Assembly (NCBI GenBank): GCA_028288395.1
Contig: JAQBNV010000408.1
Span: forward strand, 1-5,917
DNA length: 5,917 nt
Source: Adhaeribacter sp.
GTDB taxonomy: Bacteria; Bacteroidota; Bacteroidia; Cytophagales; Hymenobacteraceae
Direction of reading: 5' to 3'
The translations under genes were made by a program, and so were the position numbers. A model generated the notes under the pieces. That model had not been told where the DNA came from. It searched no databases and saw only the letters and a list, made by a program, of their open reading frames with translations. Below, piece after piece: positions 1 through 5,895 of this stretch; position 1 is the first letter of the stretch, and the number at the start of each line of letters is the position of its first letter.

Positions 1-184
1 CTATAGAAGCACACCATTCGTCGGTGTTCATCATGCTGTTGGAAAGAGGCTGGGGATTGCCACTGCTGAAATCGAGCCCGGCTTTATGGCCAAAGTACCA
101 GATGTTAGCCTGCTTTTGGGCTGCTACTCCGGTAACAAATGAAATTAAAATGCTTAATACCAGGCAAAGTGTTTTCCACCTCAT
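1..184 (-). CDS. Secreted NIWYFG-type protein, N-terminal fragment (runs off left edge)
   Basis: Reading the minus strand from the ATG at 184-182 gives 61 codons open to the window edge. Residues 1-22 form a signal peptide: a basic start (MRWK), a hydrophobic core (LCLVLSILISFVTGV) and an AA-Q cleavage site. The mature start reads QKQANIWYFGHKAGLDFSSG, then a segment ending MNTDEWCASI. This N-terminus is typical of large Bacteroidota exported proteins whose first domain is beta-propeller-like. They often carry PKD repeats and a type IX secretion C-terminal sorting domain, but none of that part is visible here. An extracellular or cell-surface location is therefore inference from the family. 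Many relatives have Gly where Trp occurs in DEWCAS, a one-base difference. The start is supported by the signal peptide and by a promoter-like element just upstream. No function beyond export can be assigned from this fragment. Confidence 0.8.
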   Translation of the reverse strand, partial: MRWKTLCLVLSILISFVTGVAAQKQANIWYFGHKAGLDFSSGNPQPLSNSMMNTDEWCASI

Positions 185-188
185 TTTA

Positions 189-218
189 CAAATTTAAACG
201 GACTGGCTAAATAGTCAA
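189..218 (-). promoter_or_regulatory. Candidate Bacteroidota promoter for the secreted-protein gene
   Basis: On the minus strand a TTG (218-216) is followed after 19 bases by TAAATTTG (196-189). This matches the Bacteroidota -33/-7 pattern of TTG and TAnnTTTG. The -7 box ends only four bases before the ATG at 184, so transcription would begin at or next to the start codon and give a leaderless or nearly leaderless mRNA. The match is exact, but the region is AT-rich, so chance occurrence is possible. Confidence 0.4.
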
Positions 219-504
219 GTTAAAAAAGATATTTATCCCTTAACAACGTCTGTCAGAATTAAGCCAATTTTTTAACCTTAATTTACCAGCAGCATTTATC
301 AAAATTTGAATATTTTAAGAACCAATTGTAATAGAAACGCTAAATGCCTGCCTTTATTTAGTTAGAGCAGAAGAGAAATAACTGGTTTGTGAAATAGCTC
401 CGTAAAATCTCTGCCTCAGTACCAATGAAAAAAGAATTGTATAATTCAAAGGGTATTTTTTTCTTTTCAACGGAATATGACCCGCGGCACAATTAGGTTT
501 ATAA

Positions 505-814
505 CCATTAGAAAGGCTATCAAACGTTCGACAACGTAGTAGCCGGGGCCACGCCTGCCTGGATAACTTGCAGGAATTTAGTTGCTCCCGCGTTTTAAAT
601 GAAAACAGTGCTGCGTCCGGACCCTGGGATTATGCCATATCTGGCTTAAAAAATAATGGATTCCGCAGGCCATTAAGATGGGTTTAAAATATTTCGGCCA
701 CGTGGTAACGCCCAATACCCTATAGATATGCACCGCAATGCTGCCGGGATATTTGCGATGCGGGTTTTCGGCGATTTGATAGATGCCAGAAACTGGTTAA
801 GTGAAAGAAAGTAA
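505..814 (+). pseudogene. Unidentified decayed reading frame
   Basis: Two overlapping open stretches on the plus strand look like parts of one degraded gene. The first (505-684, stop at 685-687) is open for 60 codons with no start codon and contains the segment ENSAASGPWDYAISGLKNNG. The second (677-811, stop TAA 812-814) is open for 45 codons, lies one frame over, and contains NAQYPIDMHRNAAGIFAMRV followed by FGDLIDARNWLSERK. The second has the amphipathic, balanced composition of a genuine protein C-terminus. I do not recognise the family. No promoter, ribosome site or full-length frame accompanies it, so it is probably not expressed as intact protein. The two stretches may also be unrelated, or chance frames in moderately GC-rich DNA. 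Confidence 0.3.
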
Positions 815-833
815 TATTTTAACTGACCGACTA

Positions 834-867
834 CCTCCCCTATCACTTATTATAGTGATAGAGGAGG
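834..867 (-). terminator. Strong stem-loop downstream of the receptor gene, possible terminator
   Basis: Arms 834-847 and 854-867 are 14 bases each around a 6-base loop (848-853). Read on the minus strand the single non-Watson-Crick position is a U-G wobble, giving a continuous 14-bp stem (CCTCCTCTATCACT against AGTGATAGGGGAGG). On the plus strand the same position is a C-A mismatch, so the structure favours minus-strand RNA, the sense of the receptor gene ending at 999. No uninterrupted U-tract follows on that strand, so intrinsic termination is plausible but not demonstrated; mRNA 3'-end protection is another possibility. Confidence 0.4.
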
Positions 868-880
868 CCAATTATTTTAT

Positions 881-894
881 AAAGAAGCTTCTTT
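881..894. repeat. Perfect 14-bp palindrome
   Basis: The bases AAAGAAGCTTCTTT are a perfect palindrome with no spacer, located between the 834-867 hairpin and the end of the receptor gene. It could be a dimeric-protein binding site, part of a compound 3'-end structure, or chance in AT-rich DNA. No gene starts next to it, which makes an operator role less likely. Confidence 0.4.
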
Positions 895-998
895 CGACTT
901 AACTAAATAAGTTAAAGTAGCTGCCTGGTGTCGTTCGGTTAGTATTTTATCGCCTTAAAAAGGCCGTTTAAGTAGACAATATATCCTATCTGATTTGC

Positions 999-3176
999 TT
1001 ATAGCGTGTATCTTAAATTTAAATACAGGCCCCGACCACGGGTCGTATAGCCATTAATTTCAGAATAGCTGTTATTTAATAAATTTTCCAGACGCAGCCC
1101 GGCTATCAGATGCGGCGTAATCGTGAATCGGCCCGAGAAGTCAAATAAGGTATACTCGCCAACTTCTTTGGTACCGGTAGCGCCAAATGGCCCCAGATCA
1201 GCATCGTAAAAACTGTCTTTGCGGTTCCCGGCATAACGGGAATCCAACCGGAACGAAAGTTTCGGCAAGGGCAAATACGTGAGGCTGATATTGGCCGTAT
1301 TGGGTCTTCTGACTAAACCCGCTATTTCCACCGCCTTATTATCTATAAACACACCGGTATTATAAAGTTGTACCTGGTTGCCGCCGGTCTGGGCCGCATT
1401 AATATCCGATGGTTTGACCGTTAACCGGCCCCTCACCAGGCTAAAGTTACCGGCCAGATAAAATTTAGCGCTGAGATTGGTTTTAACATCAAACTCAAAA
1501 CCTCTATTTACCTGGCGGCTGAGGTTTAATGGCCGGTCGCCCCGGAAATCGACATAGGTAAGTGCGCTCACCGGCTTATCCGGTGCCCATAAATTTACGT
1601 ACTCTATGCTGTTGGAAACCGAAGTTTTAAAATATGAGACGCCAAACGACAAGTTCTGAATTGATTGCTTAAAACCAATTTCGTAAGATTCAGATACTTC
1701 GGGTTTTAAATCCGGGTTGCCGCGGGTGAGGCCGGAGGTAAAGTTTTTATTTGGCGCAAAAAGATGGAAAAGCGATGGCGCGTTGTAACCGGTAGAAAGC
1801 GAGGCAAAAACTAATGTTTTAGGAGTAAGCTTATACGACGGGTTAATTTCGTAAGTAGTAAAATTGCCAAACTTACTGTGGGTGTTGTACCGGCTACCTA
1901 AAGCCAGGTTAAGGTTTTTTAAATGTTTACTTAGTAAGCCGCCGTTTAAGTCAACGTGGGCAAAAATATTCTTCGTAGTGGCTTTCAAGCCCAGCGTATC
2001 TAAATCCGAAGCCGACTCGTACGCCCCATAGGCTGAGTTAGAATAATAATAATTGCCCGCGTTCATGGTTTCGCGGTAATGGCCGAGCCCCACGACCGCG
2101 TTAAAAAGCGAAGTCGTAAAAGCTGCCTGCAATTCGTGGGTGCCCATACTGCCTTTACCGAAACTGCTGAAAAAAGTGTGGTCGCTGGTTCCCCGTTCAT
2201 CTACCGACGAAGAATCGTCTACTACTTTGCGGTGCATGGTAGAGTAGCCGCCAATATAGCTTAAATTAAGTTTAGGGTTTAATTTGTAGCTAGCACCATA
2301 TGTAAATAAATCGCGGTTAAAATCTAATACCGCATTGTCATCATCGGTGAAAGCACCTTTGTCCAGGTCGGTTTTAAAATTCGTATTTTTAAATGAGCCG
2401 TAAATATCTATTTTTTCGGTCCGGTACCCAATTTTACTTCCCAGGTCCAAACGTTTATAATTATCCTGATCGCGTTTATTGTAAATATTTTTAGCTCTAA
2501 GGGTATCCAGGGTCGCGTCCAGACCCTGGATATTCTGGTTATTTACCTGGGCGTTGGCGTACAAGCCATTTTTAAAGGAGTAATTCAAATCTAGATTTTG
2601 AGCAAAGACCGAAGTGCTTTTGCCGAAAGTGCCGCCTTTTATTTCGGCTATTCCGTTAAAGCCAGGCTTATTGTTTTTCTTCGTAATAATATTAACCACC
2701 CCACCAATAGCCGAAGAACCGTATAGCGTACTGTGGGAACCCCTTACAATTTCGATCCGGTCGATATTGGTTAAAGCTAATTCCGATAAATCCAGGGCAT
2801 TATTTACCCCCGACGGGTCGGTAACCCGGATGCCATCTACCAGGATAACTGTTTGGCTGCTGCCGGCACCACGCATAAATATACTTTGGGTCATGCCTGG
2901 GTTTTGGCCCGTACCCACCACATAAATACCTTCCTGCTGCGAGAGCAACTCACCGGCGTTATTGTAAATAGAATTTTGAATTTGTTCGCTTGAAATAACC
3001 GTGACACTCCGGCCAATTTCCGAAACTGGTTTAGGTGCCCGGGTAGCCGTAAAGATAACTTCCGGCAATGGTTCTGTGCGGAGCGAGTCGGTTTGCTGCG
3101 CGTTAACTGAAATACAAATACATAAAATGGTACCCGTTGCTATCCAGGTTTGGATAGCCAAAATTTTCTTTTTCAT
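999..3176 (-). CDS. btuB: BtuB-like TonB-dependent outer-membrane receptor (probable cobalamin/corrinoid uptake)
   Basis: This 725-residue protein should form a TonB-gated outer-membrane beta-barrel that imports cobalamin or related corrinoids into the periplasm. Residues 1-26 are a signal peptide (KKK start, hydrophobic core, cleavage after VNA). A TonB-box-like segment, PEVIFTATR (38-46), resembles the box and following TxNR/TATR region of BtuB. The plug has the family hallmarks in order: IFMRG (99-103), VDGIRV (113-118), IEIVRG (141-146), and STLYGSSAIGGVVNIIT (149-165). The remainder is a barrel of alternating strands and loops ending LNLRYTL; the last residue is Leu, where an aromatic residue is usual. 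There is no carboxypeptidase-like N-terminal extension, unlike SusC receptors. It is longer than the roughly 614-residue E. coli BtuB, probably through larger loops. Sequence alone would allow another siderophore-type substrate, but the cobalamin riboswitch in its leader strongly supports corrinoid. It seems to be transcribed alone. Confidence 0.9.
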   Translation of the reverse strand: MKKKILAIQTWIATGTILCICISVNAQQTDSLRTEPLPEVIFTATRAPKPVSEIGRSVTVISSEQIQNSIYNNAGELLSQQEGIYVVGTGQNPGMTQSIFMRGAGSSQTVILVDGIRVTDPSGVNNALDLSELALTNIDRIEIVRGSHSTLYGSSAIGGVVNIITKKNNKPGFNGIAEIKGGTFGKSTSVFAQNLDLNYSFKNGLYANAQVNNQNIQGLDATLDTLRAKNIYNKRDQDNYKRLDLGSKIGYRTEKIDIYGSFKNTNFKTDLDKGAFTDDDNAVLDFNRDLFTYGASYKLNPKLNLSYIGGYSTMHRKVVDDSSSVDERGTSDHTFFSSFGKGSMGTHELQAAFTTSLFNAVVGLGHYRETMNAGNYYYSNSAYGAYESASDLDTLGLKATTKNIFAHVDLNGGLLSKHLKNLNLALGSRYNTHSKFGNFTTYEINPSYKLTPKTLVFASLSTGYNAPSLFHLFAPNKNFTSGLTRGNPDLKPEVSESYEIGFKQSIQNLSFGVSYFKTSVSNSIEYVNLWAPDKPVSALTYVDFRGDRPLNLSRQVNRGFEFDVKTNLSAKFYLAGNFSLVRGRLTVKPSDINAAQTGGNQVQLYNTGVFIDNKAVEIAGLVRRPNTANISLTYLPLPKLSFRLDSRYAGNRKDSFYDADLGPFGATGTKEVGEYTLFDFSGRFTITPHLIAGLRLENLLNNSYSEINGYTTRGRGLYLNLRYTL

Positions 3177-3264
3177 TCTTAATTAATTGGAATATGATAA
3201 ATTAATAATGCAGTGGAAGTAAAGAAAGGACGCAAAGGAGCTGATCAGGAACCTGGTGCAGTCT

Positions 3265-3283
3265 TGCTTTTTACCCGAAAGCA
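3265..3283 (-). promoter_or_regulatory. Hairpin after the riboswitch, candidate expression-platform stem (P13-like)
   Basis: In the leader RNA, 13 bases after the riboswitch core, TGCTTT (3283-3278) and AAAGCA (3270-3265) form a 6-bp stem with loop CGGGTAA. Its position corresponds to the regulatory hairpin whose loop can contact loop L5 in cobalamin riboswitches. A short GGTA/TACC complementarity with the L5 region exists but partly uses P5 stem bases, so the kissing contact is unproven. A second palindrome, CTGATCAG (3241-3248), lies further downstream. No U-tract terminator is evident before the ATG at 3176, which leans toward translational control. Confidence 0.4.
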
Positions 3284-3295
3284 TCACTTGTTTTT

Positions 3296-3475
3296 AAGTT
3301 GGCAGGTCTCCTGGCTCTCTTCGTTAGTTTGGCCTTCCCATCCTGGTTACAGAACAGTGGCTAAAGGAGTAAACTAACTTTTAAAAGAAGATTACAGTTG
3401 CGGGAACAGCCCAGGTATTACACCTGATTCCCTTTTAAGATTCGCCCAGCAGAGTGCCGGCTAAATCACCAAACT
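3296..3475 (-). ncRNA. Cobalamin (adenosylcobalamin-family) riboswitch
   Basis: The minus-strand leader of the receptor gene contains the conserved core of a cobalamin riboswitch. The B12 box, GCCAGGAGACCTGCC, is at 3315-3301. Upstream are the AGCCACTGTT element (around 3362-3353) and the GGGAA...TTCCC stem P4 (starting near 3432). That stem encloses CAGGT-GTAAT-ACCTG (P5), followed directly by the conserved CCCGCAACTGTAA (about 3404-3392). The outer helix P1 pairs AAGTTTGG (3475-3468) with CCAACTT (3302-3296), with one bulged base. The aptamer ends about 120 bases before the receptor ATG. By family knowledge, corrinoid binding would reduce expression of the downstream receptor. Whether it acts on transcription or translation is not settled by the sequence; no clear terminator is present. 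Confidence 0.95.
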
Positions 3476-3480
3476 TGCGG

Positions 3481-3511
3481 CAAAGGTAGAGAATGAAAAG
3501 AACAGTACCAA
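3481..3511 (-). promoter_or_regulatory. Bacteroidota promoter driving the riboswitch-receptor transcript
   Basis: On the minus strand TTG (3511-3509) is separated by 20 bases from a perfect TAnnTTTG box, TACCTTTG (3488-3481). Spacing and both elements fit the Bacteroidota housekeeping sigma consensus. Transcription would start near 3476, exactly at the first base pair of riboswitch helix P1. This independently supports the 5' boundary of the aptamer. Confidence 0.75.
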
Positions 3512-3964
3512 TAATTTAATTGGGCTCCTTCAGACAGGTTATTTAGCTGCATTTTTAAGAATATTACTGCTACTTGATTAAAGCCAGTGGTGCTTGACGG
3601 GTTACAAATCTGGTTCTTGATTAGACGGGATTTGGAATCTCGTCCAGCATTTTCTTTAATGTAAATTAGTGTTGAATAAAGGTGACCGCTTCTGATGCAT
3701 AATTTTTAGCAATTATTACTTGCAATTCTGTAGAGGCCAAAGCTATAGGTAAATATATCGGCTTATAGCATGTGCTTCTGAGCTAATACAAATTTTATCG
3801 GCTTGAACCTAGATAAACCGCTACTGCTGGGAGCAACTTGTTTGCTGATTTAAGGTTTAGAATTATGCCCGAATAGAATTTATTTAGGTGCTAAATTAAA
3901 ATTTGAAATATGTAATACCAGAACCAAATTCCTAAATTACGACCAACAAATAAAGATAGATGCC
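3489..3964. other. Divergent intergenic region without a gene
   Basis: This region separates the minus-strand receptor leader from the plus-strand esterase. No complete gene or tRNA is visible on either strand. It holds the receptor promoter's upstream element and two tandem REP-like hairpins (3596-3644). It also has a 9-base direct repeat TATCGGCTT at 3756-3764 and 3796-3804, exactly 40 bases apart. From 3853 the frame of the esterase is open but contains no ATG, GTG or TTG until 3965. No convincing plus-strand TAnnTTTG promoter was found before the esterase. Confidence 0.6.
3596..3644. repeat. Tandem pair of REP-like hairpins
   Basis: Two related units start 28 bases apart, at 3596 and 3624, each beginning GACGGG and containing AATCT. 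The second is a strong hairpin: arms GACGGGATT (3624-3632) and AATCTCGTC (3636-3644) form 9 pairs, one of them a G-U wobble, around the loop TGG. The first forms a weaker version: CGGGTT (3598-3603) with AATCTG (3607-3612) around the loop ACA. Short GC-rich intergenic hairpins with a TT/AA-flanked loop resemble REP elements mobilised by REP-associated tyrosine transposases (IS200/IS605-like). No transposase is in the window. A T-rich tail (3650-3658) after the second hairpin makes a terminator an alternative. Confidence 0.45.
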
Positions 3965-5116
3965 TTGATTACTTCCACCATAAACCCAATAGCTTATTTT
4001 TCCAGGTTCGTAAGGGCCTTGTTCATGCTGGTTTTACTCGTAACCATTACCGGCGGCCAGCCCAAACTGGTTAATCAGCCGCCGGGAACTGCCGCACAAG
4101 TTGCCAACACGGACTGGCATAATATTCTGAAGCTTAAAATCAAAGGTCAGGGTTGGCAGGGCTTGGAACATCCTTTCGACCGACTGCCCGTCAGCGTTAA
4201 AAAAGATATTACGGAAGCTGTTTGGAATTTAAGTCATAATTCGGCCGGGTTAAATGTACGCTTTACCTCCAACACCCAAAGTATCCGGATAAAATGGCAG
4301 GTTCGGTTTGATAACAACCTCAGTCATATGGCGGCTACCGCCGTAAAGGGTGTCGATTTATACATGAAAGGGCCAAAAGGCTGGCAGTGGGCCGGTGTGG
4401 GCAAACCGGGTAAAAAGTTGAACGACGAATTGCTGGTTTCAAACATGCCGGCCGGGCTCAAAGAATTTTTATTATACCTGCCGCTTTACGATGGCGTTGA
4501 TTCGGTATTGGTGGGGGTGGAAAAAGGCGCCAGCTTTGAACCAGTGCCGGAAGAAAGTCAAAAGAAAATAATTTTTTACGGCACTTCCATTACCCAGGGC
4601 GCCTGCGCTACCCGGGCCGGTATGGCTTACCCAGCTATTATTGGCCGCAAACTAAACCGGGAAACCATTAACCTGGGATTTTCGGGTAACGGTAAACTGG
4701 ACTTGCCCATTGCGCGGCTGCTCACCGAAGTAGATGCCAGCTTATACGTGCTGGATTGTCTGCCTAATTTAATGCCCGAAGATGTTATTCCCAAAACCGA
4801 TGCTTTTGTAAAGGAGCTGCGGGAAAGACGGCCAAAAACGCCTATTCTGCTCGTGGAAAATATAAATTACGACCACGCCTGGGTGGATGCGCGGGTAGCG
4901 CAAATAGTAAAAGATAAAAATATTAACCTTCGGAAAGTTTTCCTAGACCTGAAAGCGGCCGGCATTAAAGATTTATATTACCTCGAAAATAAAAACCTGA
5001 CCGGTACCGATGGCGAGAATACTGTAGACGGCGTGCATCTAACGGATTTAGGTTTTAGCCGATTGGCAAATCGCCTGGCGCAGGAAATTTCTAAAATAGA
5101 AAAGAAATATAAATAA
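3965..5116 (+). CDS. Secreted SGNH/GDSL-type esterase with GxDLY N-terminal domain
   Basis: A 383-residue secreted hydrolase that probably deacylates or deacetylates a carbohydrate or other ester; its substrate cannot be named. The N-terminus has a signal-type segment (Arg 14 and 17, hydrophobic 19-29). A beta-rich N-terminal domain follows (about 50-190) carrying GVDLY at 129-133, the hallmark of the GxDLY domain that precedes this SGNH clade. The catalytic domain (about 200-383) has block I GTSITQG with nucleophile Ser208, block II NLGFSGNG (236-243) supplying the oxyanion Gly, block III PN with Asn268, and block V DGVH with Asp355 and His358. The catalytic set is complete. The chosen start is TTG at 3965, because the next candidate, ATG at 4025 (codon 21), would remove the basic n-region. 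No clear ribosome-binding site precedes either. It is flanked by unrelated genes and appears monocistronic. Confidence 0.88.
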   Translation: MITSTINPIAYFSRFVRALFMLVLLVTITGGQPKLVNQPPGTAAQVANTDWHNILKLKIKGQGWQGLEHPFDRLPVSVKKDITEAVWNLSHNSAGLNVRFTSNTQSIRIKWQVRFDNNLSHMAATAVKGVDLYMKGPKGWQWAGVGKPGKKLNDELLVSNMPAGLKEFLLYLPLYDGVDSVLVGVEKGASFEPVPEESQKKIIFYGTSITQGACATRAGMAYPAIIGRKLNRETINLGFSGNGKLDLPIARLLTEVDASLYVLDCLPNLMPEDVIPKTDAFVKELRERRPKTPILLVENINYDHAWVDARVAQIVKDKNINLRKVFLDLKAAGIKDLYYLENKNLTGTDGENTVDGVHLTDLGFSRLANRLAQEISKIEKKYK

Positions 5117-5125
5117 TATATTCTT

Positions 5126-5173
5126 TTACCATTTGGTAATCTAACCTTAATTAGCTTTCTCTAAGGTGATTAG
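5126..5173. terminator. Weak stem-loops between convergent genes
   Basis: Ten bases after the esterase stop codon, TTACC (5126-5130) and GGTAA (5135-5139) form a 5-bp stem with loop ATTT. Immediately after, ACCTTA (5144-5149) can pair with TAAGGT (5162-5167) around a T-rich loop. The genes on either side converge (esterase ends 5116, lipoprotein ends 5290), so terminators are expected here. Neither stem is GC-rich and neither has a clean U-tract, so the assignment is tentative. Confidence 0.3.
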
Positions 5174-5289
5174 CAATTAGTGAATATTTGTTTACTACCC
5201 GTTTGCCTTTATTAACTTACAGAAGAACGGTGACTTAAAGGAAGTACTTAGCAACCGGGCTGGTTTTCAAAACTGTCGGGGCTATTTGA

Positions 5290-5823
5290 TTATATTTTTT
5301 CCAGCAATTTAGCGATGCCTTTCGCGGCGGTTTTCTGGAGTTGGTCATCCTGGCGGGGGATAATGGCACTGGCGGCTCCTTCCCAAACCAACGTGTTCTT
5401 TTCACGGTCCACTAAATCTACCGTTACGGTTCCTTCGCGGTAGCGGCCTACTTCTACTTCCTGGCTTTTCCAGGAGTAGCGGCGTTGCCCAATGTACCGG
5501 GGTGCCTCCCGGATAGTTGTTTCGCGGGTTTGTACTTTTTCGGAGGATACCACCCCAATATTTACGAGTAAATCGGGGTTGCTGGTATCCAGGGTCAAGC
5601 CTTTGGCTGTTAATTCCTGCTGAATGGCATTTTTTATGATTCCTATCCGGGTGTTAAAAGAAGCATCGGAACCACTGGGTTCGGCGGTAACTTCATAAAA
5701 ATTAAAGGTTTCGTATTGGCTTAAGGCAAAGCCCGGCGCTGCTTCCGATTTTTTTACCCGCACGGCTGGCGTACAGGCTGCAAAACAAAACAGCGAGAGC
5801 ATTAATATTTTCAGTATTTTCAT
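5290..5823 (-). CDS. DUF4136 domain lipoprotein
   Basis: A 177-residue probable lipoprotein. Residues 1-16 form a lipoprotein signal (MKILKILMLSLFCFAA) ending in a lipobox-like FAAC, with Cys17 as the lipidation site. Residues after the Cys (TPAVRVKK) lack the acidic surface-export signal of many Bacteroidota lipoproteins, so a periplasm-facing anchor is more likely. The mature part fits the DUF4136 family. It has the early YETFNFYEV (37-45) and an I-x-x-x-I helix before LTAKGL. The NPDLLVNIGV strand (83-92), a GTVTVDLVDREKNTLVWEG core (about 131-149) and a C-terminal amphipathic helix ending LLEKI follow. The length is normal for the family, whose biochemical function is not established. The start ATG (5823-5821) is supported by AAAGGA (5834-5829), six bases upstream, the clearest Shine-Dalgarno site in the window. 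No recognisable -7 box was found. Confidence 0.88.
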   Translation of the reverse strand: MKILKILMLSLFCFAACTPAVRVKKSEAAPGFALSQYETFNFYEVTAEPSGSDASFNTRIGIIKNAIQQELTAKGLTLDTSNPDLLVNIGVVSSEKVQTRETTIREAPRYIGQRRYSWKSQEVEVGRYREGTVTVDLVDREKNTLVWEGAASAIIPRQDDQLQKTAAKGIAKLLEKI

Positions 5824-5895
5824 CGTATTCCTTTCTGTTTACTAACTACAAACCAGTTTTACGGATTTACTATGCTTATACGCGGGTAACCACCA

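Larger units (their letters stand above)
185..998. other. Gene-poor spacer with remnants and hairpins
   Basis: No intact gene of credible length is visible on either strand. From 185 to about 480 the DNA is AT-rich, with no recognisable motif beyond the promoter candidate at 189-218. From about 480 to 814 the composition becomes coding-like, with broken open stretches in different frames (505-687 and 677-814). Beyond that lie a long hairpin (834-867), a perfect 14-bp palindrome (881-894) and a small stem (GCCTT/AAGGC, 952-964) about 35 bases past the stop codon of the receptor gene. The pattern suggests a decayed gene between two minus-strand genes; no tRNA or other structured RNA was recognised. 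Confidence 0.5.

Noticed and set aside
425..496. 23-codon ORF starting ATG AAA AAA
   Set aside because: Too short, no recognisable domain or membrane segment, no ribosome-binding site, and the sequence after its stop does not continue in a coding manner.
2079..2264. 61-codon plus-strand open frame
   Set aside because: It lies antisense inside the well-supported receptor gene, has no protein family character and no start context; it is a shadow frame.
2614..2925. 103-codon plus-strand open frame
   Set aside because: Antisense to the receptor's conserved plug region; the codons are explained by IEIVRG/GGVVNIIT on the other strand.
3001..3186. 61-codon plus-strand open frame
   Set aside because: Antisense to the receptor N-terminus and signal peptide; no independent evidence.
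3738..3745. Minus-strand TAGCTTTG matching TAnnTTTG
   Set aside because: No TTG element at 17-23 bases upstream and no gene or leader it would serve; the promoter at 3481-3511 explains the receptor transcript.
5820..5895. CTGGTTTG on the minus strand as a -7 box for the lipoprotein gene
   Set aside because: It misses the first two consensus bases (TA) and no TTG at proper spacing was found.
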